Positions 38,750-48,700 of a stretch of DNA of 64,000 nt are shown here, in pieces. Every line of letters begins with the position of its first letter. Position 1 is the stretch's first letter. A program made the position numbers and the translations under genes. This stretch comes from Pseudomonas mendocina (lineage in GTDB: Bacteria > Pseudomonadota > Gammaproteobacteria > Pseudomonadales > Pseudomonadaceae): the NCBI GenBank assembly GCA_037482215.1, contig CP148074.1:930001-994000 (forward strand), in the 5' to 3' direction. Under the pieces are notes generated by a model. That model was not told the origin of the DNA. It saw only the letters and a program-made list of their open reading frames with translations, and did not search any database.

Positions 38750-39883
38750 ATGTCTGATCTGTATCCGAGTGTTGATCCTGATGGCTTGCTTGAATACTCA
38801 GTGGTGTATACCGACCGCTCCCTGAACCATATGTCCAAGTCGTTTCAGGGCGTGATGCGGGACATTTCCAGCACCCTCAAAGATGTCTATAACGCCCATG
38901 CTGTGGCGATTGTGCCGGGCAGCGGAACCTATGGTATGGAGGCGGTGGCGCGTCAGCTGGCGACCGGGCAAAAGGCGCTGGTGATTCGCAACGGTTGGTT
39001 CAGCTATCGCTGGACGCAGATTTTTGAGATGGGCCAGATTCCGTCGGAGGCACTGGTCCTCAAGGCGCGTCGGGTGAGCAATGAGCCGCAGGCGCCTTTC
39101 AGCCCGCCAGCGCTGGCCGATGTGCTGGAAACCATTACGGCAGAGAAACCCCAGGTGGTGTTTGCCCCGCACGTGGAAACGTCCTCAGGCATGGTCCTGC
39201 CGGATGGCTACCTGCGCGCCGTAGCGGATGCTGTGCATGCGGTGGGCGGTCTGTTTGTACTGGACTGCATCGCCTCCGGCACGCTGTGGGTGGATATGCA
39301 GGCGTGCGGCATCGACGTGCTGATCAGTGCCCCGCAAAAGGGCTGGAGCGCATCGCCATGTTGTGCGTTGGTGATGCTCAGCGAAGCGGGCAAGGCCCGT
39401 GTCGAAGTAACCCAGAGCACCAGTTTTGCCTGTGACCTGAAGAAGTGGCTGCAAATCATGCAGGCCTACGAGCAGGGCGGTCATGCCTATCACGCCACCA
39501 TGCCGAGCGATGCGCTGGCGCGTTTCCGCGATGCCATGCTGGAAGCGAAAGCCAGAGGCTTCAGCACTGTGCGTAACCAGCAGGTCGAGCTGGGCAGCCG
39601 TGTGCGTGCCATGCTGGCGCAGAAAGGCTTTAAGAGTGTAGCCGCACCGGGCTTTGAAGCGCCGGGCGTGGTGGTGTGCTACACCACCGACGAGGGCATT
39701 AAGAACGGCAGCAAGTTCATCCCGCTAGGCCTGCAAATCGCTGCCGGTGTGCCGCTGCAATGCGATGAACCGGCGGATTTCCAAACCTTCCGTCTGGGCC
39801 TGTTCGGCTTGGACAAGCTCGGCAATATCGACCGCACCGTGGCCACGCTTGAGCAAGCGTTGGATAAAGTGTTGGCGGGGTAA
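38750..39883 (+). CDS. Class V PLP aminotransferase (alanine-glyoxylate type)
   Basis: A 377-residue class V aminotransferase. The PLP lysine is Lys197 in ISAPQKGWSASP; the phosphate/cofactor region IVPGSGTYGMEAVARQL and FAPHVETSSGM are typical of alanine/serine-glyoxylate aminotransferases. It probably transaminates glyoxylate or a related 2-oxo acid. It has its own start after GGAG at 38739, and is followed by the repeat-rich segment 39884-40173. Confidence 0.85.
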   Translation: MSDLYPSVDPDGLLEYSVVYTDRSLNHMSKSFQGVMRDISSTLKDVYNAHAVAIVPGSGTYGMEAVARQLATGQKALVIRNGWFSYRWTQIFEMGQIPSEALVLKARRVSNEPQAPFSPPALADVLETITAEKPQVVFAPHVETSSGMVLPDGYLRAVADAVHAVGGLFVLDCIASGTLWVDMQACGIDVLISAPQKGWSASPCCALVMLSEAGKARVEVTQSTSFACDLKKWLQIMQAYEQGGHAYHATMPSDALARFRDAMLEAKARGFSTVRNQQVELGSRVRAMLAQKGFKSVAAPGFEAPGVVVCYTTDEGIKNGSKFIPLGLQIAAGVPLQCDEPADFQTFRLGLFGLDKLGNIDRTVATLEQALDKVLAG

Positions 39884-39897
39884 GTAGTGGTGAAACC

Positions 39898-39937
39898 GGG
39901 TTTTGCGATGACCTTGATTGCGAAACCCGGATTACGC
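39898..39937. other. Hairpin after the class V aminotransferase gene
   Basis: CCGGGTTTTGCGAT and ATTGCGAAACCCGG form an inverted repeat 15 nt past the stop codon. There is no T-run, so it is a terminator-like or mRNA 3' stabilising structure rather than a clear intrinsic terminator. Confidence 0.5.
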
Positions 39938-39973
39938 CACATTCGTGGCTAATCCAAGCCACGGGCTAGGTTC

Positions 39974-40159
39974 GTAGGGTGGTGTAAGCCTGCGCAGCAG
40001 GTTACCCACCATGGGGCGGGTGTTAAACGGAAGCCTTGCGGGCCATTGGTGGACAAACCGCGTTGCGGCCTTGTCCACCCTACAATGATTCGGTTTTCTC
40101 AGGGCCTGAGTTGAGTGCATTTGTAGGGTGGTGTAAGCCTGCGCAGCAGGTTACCCACC
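39974..40159. repeat. Cluster of GTAGGGTGG palindromic repeats (three copies)
   Basis: A 37-bp unit, GTAGGGTGGTGTAAGCCTGC... , occurs exactly twice at 39974-40010 and 40123-40159. Between them, in inverted orientation, is a third member at 40048-40083 (GGTGGACAA ... TTGTCCACCCTAC). All are self-complementary at their ends (GGTGG/CCACC) with different centres, the same design as the element at 29963. Between these elements no gene is seen. Confidence 0.85.
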
Positions 40160-40173
40160 GAGAGGTCAGGCAT

Positions 40174-40686
40174 TCATCGGAGCCCTACAAGCCAATACTT
40201 CGGATAACTGTTGCGATGGCGGGCGTTATTGATCACCCACGCCACCGCCACAATCACCAGCGAACCGATCAGCACCGGTGTCAGCAGAAAGCTGAACGAC
40301 GCGCCTGCGCTGATGACCACCAGCGGGTTCGCTCCGGCAGGGGCGTGCAGGGTGCGTGTTTGTTGCATCACCGCCAAGGCTAGGCCGACCGCAATGGCTC
40401 CGGCCCACCAGGCATTGCCCAGTGTATGCAGAATCAATAATCCCACCGCTGTGGAAATCAAATGCCCGCCGATGATGCTACGCGGCTGCGCCAAGGGGGA
40501 GTCGGGCACGCCGAAGGCCAGCACACAGCTGGCACCGAATGAGGCCATCAGCCAGGGTGTCCCGGAAACATGGCTGAGCCAGCCGGTCACACCAATAGCC
40601 AGCAAAGTGCCGACAAATGAAACAAAGGTGAAGTACAAGGATGGCGCAGGTGGAGCGCTGGATCGCAGCAGTTTGCTGATAGGCAT
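40174..40686 (-). CDS. HPP family integral membrane protein
   Basis: A 170-residue protein with four to five transmembrane helices and the family motif region TLHAPAGANPLVV; bacterial members include a chloroplast nitrite-transport-related group. The start is ATG 40686 (MPISKLLRSS) because GGAG precedes it by 7 nt on the minus strand; a start 15 nt earlier is weaker. It is divergent from the TetR gene and shares its operator. Confidence 0.82.
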   Translation of the reverse strand: MPISKLLRSSAPPAPSLYFTFVSFVGTLLAIGVTGWLSHVSGTPWLMASFGASCVLAFGVPDSPLAQPRSIIGGHLISTAVGLLILHTLGNAWWAGAIAVGLALAVMQQTRTLHAPAGANPLVVISAGASFSFLLTPVLIGSLVIVAVAWVINNARHRNSYPKYWLVGLR

Positions 40687-40721
40687 TGCAATGCTCCGCA
40701 AAGACTTGGAAGATGTTGAGG

Positions 40722-40758
40722 ATACCGATCGGTTTCCCTTGTGTAAACCGATCGGTAT
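40722..40758. promoter_or_regulatory. Predicted TetR operator between HPP gene and TetR gene
   Basis: A perfect inverted repeat, ATACCGATCGGTTT at 40722-40735 and AAACCGATCGGTAT at 40745-40758, 9-nt spacer. Each arm itself contains the palindrome ACCGATCGGT. It lies in the 105-nt divergent region, 34 nt before the TetR start, so autoregulation and control of the HPP gene are likely. Confidence 0.85.
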
Positions 40759-40791
40759 ACCTTTTGTTCTGTTTGTACACGGAGTCAGTCA

Positions 40792-41343
40792 ATGAGCACT
40801 TCCCGTACCATCACCGAATCCGCGTTGGCGTTGTTCTACCGGCAGGGTTTCCATGCGTCGGGTGTGGAGCAGCTGAGTCAGGAGGCCGGGGTCACTAAAA
40901 AGACCCTGTACAGACACTTCCCCAGCAAGGAGCATCTGGTGGATGCCGCTATCGAGCTGCGTGACGAGCAGTTTATGGCGCGTATGGTGGCGGCTGTTGA
41001 GGCGGTACCCGTTGATGGCAGGCCGGCGGCCTATATCGAGTTCATCGCAAGTTGGGTGCGGGAGCCTGACTTCCATGGCTGTTTGTTTATAAACGCCGCC
41101 GCAGAGTACAGCGCAGAGCAGGACGCGCCTCACATACTGGCCCGGCAGCACAAGGATCGGGTGATCAGCTACCTGCAGCAGATTTGCGAGCAGGCACAGT
41201 TGGCATCACCTCAAGACGTCGCGATGCAGCTGTTTCTGCTTGGCGAAGGGCTGATTGTGGCCAGTCAGGTCAGGGGCCCTGAAGAAGGCGCAATCCGCTC
41301 GGCCCAGAAAATGGCGGAGTATTTGATACTAAATAGCCGCTAA
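40792..41343 (+). CDS. TetR-family transcriptional regulator
   Basis: A 183-residue TetR protein. The N-terminal HTH is SGVEQLSQEAGVTKKTLYRHFPSKEHLV (residues about 22-48), and the remainder is the helical ligand-binding and dimerisation domain. Divergent from the HPP membrane-protein gene, with the operator between. Ligand unknown. Confidence 0.92.
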   Translation: MSTSRTITESALALFYRQGFHASGVEQLSQEAGVTKKTLYRHFPSKEHLVDAAIELRDEQFMARMVAAVEAVPVDGRPAAYIEFIASWVREPDFHGCLFINAAAEYSAEQDAPHILARQHKDRVISYLQQICEQAQLASPQDVAMQLFLLGEGLIVASQVRGPEEGAIRSAQKMAEYLILNSR

Positions 41344-41406
41344 TTTCCCGGGGCTAGCTAATTGACTATGATGGCTGCTCAACAACTCTTTAGAGGTATT
41401 GGTCCG

Positions 41407-41471
41407 ATGCGTCATTGATGCCGCCGTCTTACTGACGGCCAGTCTCCTTCTACCCCCTGGCTGGGGGGAGT
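41407..41471 (+). promoter_or_regulatory. Leader with overlapping mini-ORFs and two hairpins before the ABC-F gene
   Basis: AGAGG at 41392-41396 precedes an ATG at 41407 that encodes only MRH (41407-41418); its stop overlaps a second ATG (41418) encoding MPPSY, ending at 41435. Hairpin 1, GCCGTC/GACGGC at 41423-41439, includes the end of the second mini-ORF; hairpin 2, ACCCCC/GGGGGG with outer CTCC/GGAG, is at about 41444-41470. The ABC-F start is at 41495. The layout resembles translation- or transcription-attenuation leaders of antibiotic-response ABC-F genes. Confidence 0.45.
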
Positions 41472-41494
41472 CTTTGGCATCTGTGGAACACACC

Positions 41495-43108
41495 ATGACC
41501 TCTACTTATCTGACGCTGGAAAGCGTGTCTTATGTTTTGCCGACTGGCAGAACATTGTTCTCCAATCTCAATGCCCAGTTCGACGAGCGCCTTACAGGCC
41601 TGGTCGGTCGTAATGGTATTGGGAAAAGTGTGCTCGCCAAGATTCTTGCTGGATTGCTGCCACCGTCTGCCGGGTGCTGTGTGAGGGCTGGCAGTGTGTA
41701 TTACCTGCCTCAACAAATCGTGCGCGCAGAGGGAATGACGGTTGCCTCGCTGACAGGGCAACTGCCAGTACTTGAAGCCATACAAAGGATTGAGGCTGGG
41801 AGTGTCTCTGCCTTAGATTTTGATGCTGTGGGGGAGTGTTGGGATATTCGCACTCGATTGCAGCAGGCTTTACAGCAACGTGGTTTGGGGCATTTGGCGC
41901 TGGATACACCGGTCAGTCAGATTAGCGGCGGTGAGGCCATGCGTGTGGCGTTACTCGGTGCGGAGATTTCCCGGGCTGATTATTTGATCTTGGATGAGCC
42001 GAGCAATCACTTGGATCGACTTAATCGCACATTGCTAATTGAGCACATCCAAACATGGCCCCGGGGGATGCTGGTCGTTAGCCATGACCGTGAGTTGTTA
42101 GGTGGCGTTGAGCGGATTGTTGAACTGTCCACTCTGGGGCTAAACAGTTATGGCGGGAACTACGATTTTTACGTCCAAAGCCGGGCACAGCAACAGCAAT
42201 CGGTTCTCGAACGACTGGATCAGCATAAGCGCGAACAGAAGCGTGAAGAGCAGAACATGCGCAAGCAGCTTGAGCGTCAGGAGCGTCGTAATGCACGAGG
42301 TAAACGCACTGGTGCCGTGTCGAATCAAGCCAAAATCCTTTTGGGGCAGCAGAAGGGGCGAAGTGAACAGTCTTCCGGACGATTACAGTTGCAGCAGGCG
42401 GCGCTAAGGGAGCTGCGGTCGCAAGAGATCAGCGACATCAGGCAGCAGGTGGACGAAGACTCTGTTGTGGTGATGCGGGCTACGTCTCAGGTGCGAAACC
42501 ATACGAACAGGCAGATTGCGCGAGTGACGGGGCAGTTGCCGTATGTTTCGGCTGACGCGCGTTATGTCGATCTGACACTGACCTTGCAGCACAGGGTTGG
42601 GGTTGTAGGCCCGAACGGTTGTGGCAAAACGACCTTATTGAAAGTCCTGGTTGGGCAGCGTCAGTTGGTTTCTGGCTACAGTGACGTCAGGGTTGTGAGC
42701 GCCTATCTGGACCAGATGGTTAGCACATTGGAGCCACACGAATCAGTCTTGCAGCAATTGCGCTCAGCTAACAGGGCAACTCCTGAGAGTGAGCTGCGTA
42801 CTCGGCTGGCTCAGCTCGGGTTGGATGCGCAAAAGATCAGTGTTCCCAGTCATCAACTCAGCGGCGGGGAGCGTATCAAGGCAGCCCTGGCTTGTGCGCT
42901 GTACGTTGAAACTCCGGCTGAGCTGCTTTTGTTGGATGAACCCAGTAACCATCTTGATCTGCCTTCTGTACATGCACTTGAAGAGATGCTGTGCAGTTAT
43001 CAGGGGGCGATGCAGGTCGTTTCCCATGACGATGCATTTATGCAGCGACTGCGCCTTAGCCATCGGCTATCTGTAGCCGATGGCGGATGGGAGATGGAGC
43101 AGTGGTAG
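41495..43108 (+). CDS. ABC-F family ATP-binding protein
   Basis: A 537-residue protein with two ABC domains and no transmembrane segment. ABC1: Walker A GRNGIGKSVLAK, signature ISGGEAMRVALLG, Walker B YLILDEPSNHLDR. ABC2: Walker [13 protein letters not shown], signature LSGGERIKAALA, Walker B LLLLDEPSNHLDLP. Between them is a long basic linker with coiled-coil character (HKREQKREEQNMRKQLERQE), the P-site tRNA interaction motif region of translation-associated ABC-F proteins. It may protect or rescue ribosomes; antibiotic resistance is a possibility only. TTG at 41399 is in frame but improbable. Confidence 0.9.
   Translation: MTSTYLTLESVSYVLPTGRTLFSNLNAQFDERLTGLVGRNGIGKSVLAKILAGLLPPSAGCCVRAGSVYYLPQQIVRAEGMTVASLTGQLPVLEAIQRIEAGSVSALDFDAVGECWDIRTRLQQALQQRGLGHLALDTPVSQISGGEAMRVALLGAEISRADYLILDEPSNHLDRLNRTLLIEHIQTWPRGMLVVSHDRELLGGVERIVELSTLGLNSYGGNYDFYVQSRAQQQQSVLERLDQHKREQKREEQNMRKQLERQERRNARGKRTGAVSNQAKILLGQQKGRSEQSSGRLQLQQAALRELRSQEISDIRQQVDEDSVVVMRATSQVRNHTNRQIARVTGQLPYVSADARYVDLTLTLQHRVGVVGPNGCGKTTLLKVLVGQRQLVSGYSDVRVVSAYLDQMVSTLEPHESVLQQLRSANRATPESELRTRLAQLGLDAQKISVPSHQLSGGERIKAALACALYVETPAELLLLDEPSNHLDLPSVHALEEMLCSYQGAMQVVSHDDAFMQRLRLSHRLSVADGGWEMEQW
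43059..43084. other. Perfect hairpin inside the 3' end of the ABC-F gene
   Basis: GCCATCGGCTA at 43059-43069 and TAGCCGATGGC at 43074-43084 form an 11-bp perfect stem with a TCTG loop, in the last 10 codons of the gene and 32 nt from the convergent chemoreceptor stop. No T-run flanks it. It may limit read-through between the converging genes. Confidence 0.55.
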
Positions 43109-43115
43109 TGGGTGC

Positions 43116-44612
43116 TTACCGATGAAACGTCTGCCCCAACGCATCCAGGCGGGTTGCAATAGGGAGCAGACGCTGGCTGCTGACGCTGAGCGTTTCAATG
43201 TCGGCGGCGGTGTTTTGCGCAACGCCCTGCACTGACTGCAGGTGCTCGACGATGTCTTGGCTGGCGCTGGACTGCTCGCGAGTGGTGTTGGCGATGCTGT
43301 TGTTAAGGCTATTGATTTGCCCGATATCGTTGCTGACCACCTGTAGCATCTGCGCGGCTTGCTGGCTGTCTTCAACGCACAACACAACCCCTGCCTGGCT
43401 TTGCTGCATGGACTCGACGGCCTTGCGGCTGTGTTGTTGCAACGTGGAGATGATGGTGCTGATTTCTTTCGTCGAGACAGCTGTGCGCTGGGCTAGATTA
43501 CGCACTTCATCGGCCACCACAGCAAAGCCCCTGCCTTGTTCTCCAGCACGGGCAGCTTCAATGGCCGCATTGAGTGCGAGTAAGTTGGTTTGCTCGGCAA
43601 TGCTGGTGATCACCTCAAGCACAGTGCCGATCTTTTCAGCCTGACTGGCCAGGGTGTTGATGGTGGTGTTGGTCTCACCGATACGTTCGGCCAAGTGGAT
43701 AATTTCTGTTTGGGCACGGTTAACCCGTTCCCCAACTTCAGCTGTCCGGGTGCTGGCTTGACCGGCGTATTCCACCGCGAGCTCGACTTGCCCCGTGATG
43801 TGGTGGATGGCATCCCCCATGCGCTGAATGGAGTCAGTCATCAGCTCAATTTCTGTGAGTTGGCGCTTGGCGCCAACTTCCAGCGTGTTGCTGGCGCTGG
43901 AAAGCTCTTGGCCAAGCTCGCCTAGGCCGTTGGCATCGCGCACAACACCGTCCACCAGAGCGGTTATCTGGATCAGGAACTGGTCGAAGCGCTCAGCCAG
44001 ACGTACACGTCGTTGGGCACTGTCTTGGCACTGCGCCGCCCCAGTAAGCCGTGAGGTGGCTTTGAGCATGTTGTCCAGCATGTCTTGGGACTCTTCTGCA
44101 TCGGCCTGACTGTGTACGGCCAGATACAGCAGAACGAGGGTTTCCATGACCACGTAGAAGGCATGCACGAAGATCATGCCCCAGCCTGCGTGGTGGCTCA
44201 TGACATAGACTGGGAAGCCTTGGTGCTGAAGGAAGTGAAAGACCACATGGTGTACGGCGATGGTGGCGGCGGCGACCAGGATAGGCAGCCAATCACGGTA
44301 GAAGGTCAACACTGCCAGCAGGGCAAAAATGCCGAAGTGGACCTCAATCAAACCATGGGCCTGATTGATGTGCAGGGCGGCCATAATCATCAGCCCTGCA
44401 CCGAGTAAGCAACGCATCAGGCGGGTATCGCCGATATTACGGTAGAGCAGGGTCAGACACAGGCTTGTGCTGCCACCGATAATCAAGGCTTGAGCGAACG
44501 TGTCGAACCAAAACGCGAGGCCGAGTGAGAAGACAAACATCAGCCAGATAATGCCCAACATGATGCGGTCTGCTTTACGGTAATGCTCATAAAAACGCGT
44601 CGAATAGGGCAC
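43116..44612 (-). CDS. Methyl-accepting chemotaxis protein
   Basis: A 498-residue chemoreceptor. The first 180 residues hold about six hydrophobic helices with little periplasmic sequence; conserved histidines lie in [15 protein letters not shown] and [15 protein letters not shown]. The signalling domain (from about residue 230) has the MCP tip [36 protein letters not shown]. It has no HAMP that I can see, and its membrane part resembles the aerotaxis-like or redox-sensing group; ligand unknown. Upstream 44613-44909 has a short CGCGA/TCGCG hairpin at 44707-44723 but no gene. Confidence 0.93.
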   Translation of the reverse strand: MPYSTRFYEHYRKADRIMLGIIWLMFVFSLGLAFWFDTFAQALIIGGSTSLCLTLLYRNIGDTRLMRCLLGAGLMIMAALHINQAHGLIEVHFGIFALLAVLTFYRDWLPILVAAATIAVHHVVFHFLQHQGFPVYVMSHHAGWGMIFVHAFYVVMETLVLLYLAVHSQADAEESQDMLDNMLKATSRLTGAAQCQDSAQRRVRLAERFDQFLIQITALVDGVVRDANGLGELGQELSSASNTLEVGAKRQLTEIELMTDSIQRMGDAIHHITGQVELAVEYAGQASTRTAEVGERVNRAQTEIIHLAERIGETNTTINTLASQAEKIGTVLEVITSIAEQTNLLALNAAIEAARAGEQGRGFAVVADEVRNLAQRTAVSTKEISTIISTLQQHSRKAVESMQQSQAGVVLCVEDSQQAAQMLQVVSNDIGQINSLNNSIANTTREQSSASQDIVEHLQSVQGVAQNTAADIETLSVSSQRLLPIATRLDALGQTFHR

Positions 44613-44909
44613 GAATACGGACTCCCTGTATGGATTCGGTAGCTGCTACATACGAGCGTCGAAAGGCGCGTGCTAGTCAGCTGCCGTGACATCCCTTGTT
44701 AAGTTTCGCGATCGTAGGTCGCGTGTTTTGTTATTGAGTTTTAACGGTAGTCAAGAGATTGGCAGTCTGCCACTACGCCGGTCCGATTGTTCTACGTTGT
44801 GGGCTGCTTAGGTGCACTGCAGTAAGCGCGGCGTTGTGAGAGAGGGGGCTTGGTACTGTGGGGTGTGTGCTGGCTCGGTTACCTACGTGGTATGTAAAGG
44901 ATCCACCGC

Positions 44910-45542
44910 TTAGGGAATCAGCAAGTTTCGCTTTGAAAAGGCTGCCATTTCTACGACGGATTTAAGGTGGAGTTTTTGATAGATGCGTGTTTTATAAGTA
45001 CTGACCGTTTTGTTACTTAGAAATAACAGTTCACCGATTTTCTTATTGGAATAACCCAGTGAAAGGTGCTTGAGGATGGTCAGTTCGCGATCCGTCAACG
45101 ACTGTAAAAGTAGTTGCTCATGCGGTTGTTCGGGGGGCAGGTGTGGTGTTTGATTTTTTATATGAGCTGGGAATAAAGAATAGCCTTTCATAGTCGCTTC
45201 TATTGCAGTCAGCAACGGTGAAAGGTCTTCATCTTTGGATATATAGGCCTGGACCCCAGCGTCAATATAACGGTTGCAGTAGGCATCAGCTGGTTGGGAA
45301 GTTAGTGCAATAACTGGGCAGTTTAGGCCTATTGAGGCAAAACGAGCGATTAGGGCAGAGGTATCTAGCCTGGGAATGGCAGGTTCTACGATCACTGCGT
45401 CAGGGCTGTGCTGTTTGGCCAGACTCAGGGCATCTGTAACATTGTCGGTTTCAGCAATGACATCAAGGCCATTATCTTCAAGCAATGACCGGATCGCGAC
45501 GCGTATTGCCGGATGGTCATCAATAATCATAATTTTAGGCAT
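44910..45542 (-). CDS. BvgA-like response regulator with atypical receiver domain
   Basis: A 210-residue NarL/FixJ-type regulator: receiver (residues 1-120) then LuxR HTH (DRELTILKHLSLGYSNKKIGEL then LFLSNKTVSTYKTRIYQKL). It is similar to Bordetella BvgA along its length. The acidic pair IIDDH (8-9), Thr in ALTSQ and Lys in YISKDED are conserved, but the phospho-acceptor position reads Glu53 in DAVIVEPAIP (GAA codon) where BvgA has Asp in VVLDIGIP; the following DG is also changed (LDTS). So it may be phosphorylation-independent or constitutively active. It is downstream of the BvgS-like sensor with a 200-nt gap. Confidence 0.92.
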   Translation of the reverse strand: MPKIMIIDDHPAIRVAIRSLLEDNGLDVIAETDNVTDALSLAKQHSPDAVIVEPAIPRLDTSALIARFASIGLNCPVIALTSQPADAYCNRYIDAGVQAYISKDEDLSPLLTAIEATMKGYSLFPAHIKNQTPHLPPEQPHEQLLLQSLTDRELTILKHLSLGYSNKKIGELLFLSNKTVSTYKTRIYQKLHLKSVVEMAAFSKRNLLIP

Positions 45543-45741
45543 TACAGTGCCAACCCTTTGTGTCGTCGCTTGGTAGTTGGTAAGTAAGCCGGTAATTTTA
45601 TTCTTAGGGTGATGGGTTGTCTTTAGTTCCAGTACGAGATTGCATGGGTTTAATTGGCACAAAAGTTCGTTTTATTATTTGGTTGATAATTGTTGTGCGA
45701 TTAATCGGTGTTTTAAATCTTTGTTTGGAACTTTTGTTTGG

Positions 45742-48700
45742 TTATATCTCCGGCTCGTACTTATTTTGTGTACGAGCCAGTATGTCTAACAGCAGCTCTT
45801 TCTGCGCATTGATCTCGGCCTTGATCCTTTTTAAGCAACTGTCTACCTCGTCGAGTGAGACGTGACTGCCTTGGCAAGCCAGTTCAAGCTGCTCGCAACA
45901 CTCCAACAGGGCATCTGCCCCCACGACCTGGGCCGCGCCTTTTATGCGGTGGGCGATTTCGGCAATTTCAGTGAGGTTTTGTGTTGTGAAGTGTTTGATC
46001 AAAGCATCAAGGTCTTGTTGGTTGTTTCTGATCAGCTCATAAATCAGCCGCTCAAATACCTTGGGTTTGTTGCCTGAAAGGGATTTAAGTGAGCTCATGC
46101 AAAAGTAGCGAGATTCGCTGTCTGGGCCAGGCTCGCATTGGTCGGGGGCGCTATCCGTTTTGTTGACCTTGAACAGTAATTTTTCCAGGACATCCAGGCC
46201 AATTGGTTTGATCAGGCAGTCATTCATGCCTGCCTGAATACAGCGCTGGATTTCATCGGGCTGCGCGTCAGCTGTCAGGCCAAGAATGATGGTGGGCTCT
46301 TCGTGATGCCCTGTTTCTTCCAGGCGAATGGCCCGGGTCAAGTCGTGGCCATCCATGCCTGGCATGCGGCAGTCGGTGATGACCACATCAAAGGGCTGAG
46401 TTCGCCACTGCTGTAAGGCCTCCAGGCCGTTTTCGGCCTCGGACACTTCATGACCAAGGTAGAGCAATTGTTGGTGCAAGATTTCGCGGTTTACCGCGTG
46501 GTCGTCTACTACCAGTACTTGCAAGCAGCGAGCTGTTTGATTGCAGGTAAGGGGCGTCGGAGTGCTTTCTTCTACTGGGTCGAGGATTTGCAGGCGTAAT
46601 TCGACTTCCACCCGGGTACCTCTGCCGAGCTCACTGTGCATGACCAGCGAGCCCCCCATCATCTTGCACAAGGAGCGGCAGATGACCAGACCAAGTCCGG
46701 CACCTTCGCGGATATTGGCGCGTGGGTTGACTTGCGAGAACGGGTGAAACAGTTGTTGTTGGTCTTGTTCCGAAATGCCAATGCCAGTGTCGGCCACGCT
46801 CATGGCAATACGCAGGGTGGTGGTGTCGGTATTGTCACCGCTAATGCGGATGCACACTGAGCCTTCATCGGTGAACTTGATGGCGTTGCTGGTCAGGTTG
46901 GACAGAATCTGCTTGAAACGCATTGCATCAATCAGAACGTCGCAGTTAACGCTGGTATCGATATCGACGTTAAGTGTCAGCTCTTTCTGGCGAGCCAATC
47001 CTTCGAAGATTCGGGCGACTGATTCCACCAGTTCACGCAAGTTGGCGCGTTTTAGCGATAGATTCAGTCGACCCGACTCAATGCGGGCGATATCGAGGAT
47101 ATCTCCAATCAGCTCCAACAAACTTTTGGCCGAGGTGTGGGCAATTTCAATGCTGTTGCGATCATTACTGGTTAACTCCGTGCGTTTGAGTACCAGTTCG
47201 AGAATGCCGATCACCGCATTCATGGGCGTGCGTATTTCGTGACTCATTGTCGCGAGAAACGTTGTTTTCGCTCGGCTGGCTTCGTCGGCTTGGTTTTTCG
47301 CGACCTCAAGCTGGCTGATTAGATTCTGATGCTCGGTGATGTCGATCCAGCCGCAAATCACGCCTTTGATTTTTCCGGCAGAGTCCATAAATGGGCGGAT
47401 CCAATGATCAAGCCAGACTTTCCGGCCGCGCATATTCACGTTGATCACATCCTTAATGGTGTTACCCGTGCGTATGGCTTCGAGATAACTGCGGTGGAAC
47501 TCCGGTTTACGCTCGATATGTTCGAACGGTAGCTCGATCAGTGTCTTGTTCAGGACATCTTTTGCTTCAACGCCAAAACACTCCAGATAGCTGCGGTTGC
47601 AAGAGAGTAAGCGCCCTTCAACATCGCGTACGTACAGTGGCGGGGGCATGCTGTCGGTCAGGGTTTCAACAAACTGCAGCTGGTCTTTAAGCGCTTTCTC
47701 GGCATGTTCGCGGGCACTGATCTGGCGGCGCAGGTAGAACACCCAAATCAGACTCATCATCAACAGCAGTGTTGCGGCGATGACGATCTCCAGGATCACC
47801 TGTTCGTAATTACGCCAGCTCTGCTCGCTCATGCTGGGCAATGTTCGCCAGCGGCTGGCGATGGCATTCATTTCATCGGGCGGTACTTCACTCAGTACTT
47901 TGTTGATGATCGATTCCAACTCACTGTCGCCAGGGCGCATGGCAAATCGCGTGGTGTTAATTCCCATCGGCAGCGTGTCAGCAATGGCCAACTGGTTGTG
48001 AAACCAGCGAGCTGTGTAATAGCGGGCCGTGGGCAGGCTCATGATGGCGGCTTTGGCTTCACCCTCTTGCACCAGATGCATGGCATCCAAGGCGGTGGTG
48101 GCCATTGCGATCGTGGAGTGGGGATAGGCCAGATGAACCTTAGCCGGGTCGATATGGTTAGCGGCAATAGCCAAGTGCTCGTTGGCGAGTCGCTTGGCCG
48201 ATAGCACCTGCGTGGCATCTTCTGGGCGGGTTACCAAGACATAGGGGCTGGCAAGTATTGGGCGGGACAGGCGCAGCTGATCACCGATGTCCTGATCTGA
48301 AATCAGAATAGCTAAATCGGCCTTATCCTTTTCCAGCGCCGAAATTTTATCGGGGAATCCGCCCATGTGCGATGTAACCTCAAACTTCAGCCCGGTGCGC
48401 TGGGAGATCAAGTCGAAGAGGTCAGCGGCTATGCCTGAGAAGACTCCCTCAGAAGTAAAAAATGCGACGGGTGCAAGCCCGTCATTGATGACTAAGCGTA
48501 CGGTCGGATTGCGCTCGATCCAGCGCGCCTCGTTGGTTGTCAGTGCTATTGGCTCGTTATTGGGGATTAGGCCGCTGCCCACCCAGCGTTTGGCGATGCG
48601 ATGTAATCGTTCTTTGCCGATGGAGTCCAAAGCGCTGTTAATAAGATTCAGCAGGTACTGGTTGTCCTTGCGCACGGCATAGCTGTATTGGCCTGCCGGG

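Noticed and set aside
44707..44723. CGCGA/TCGCG hairpin followed by TGTTTTGTT
   Set aside because: Terminator-like for the plus strand, but no plus-strand gene ends there; stem is only 5 bp.
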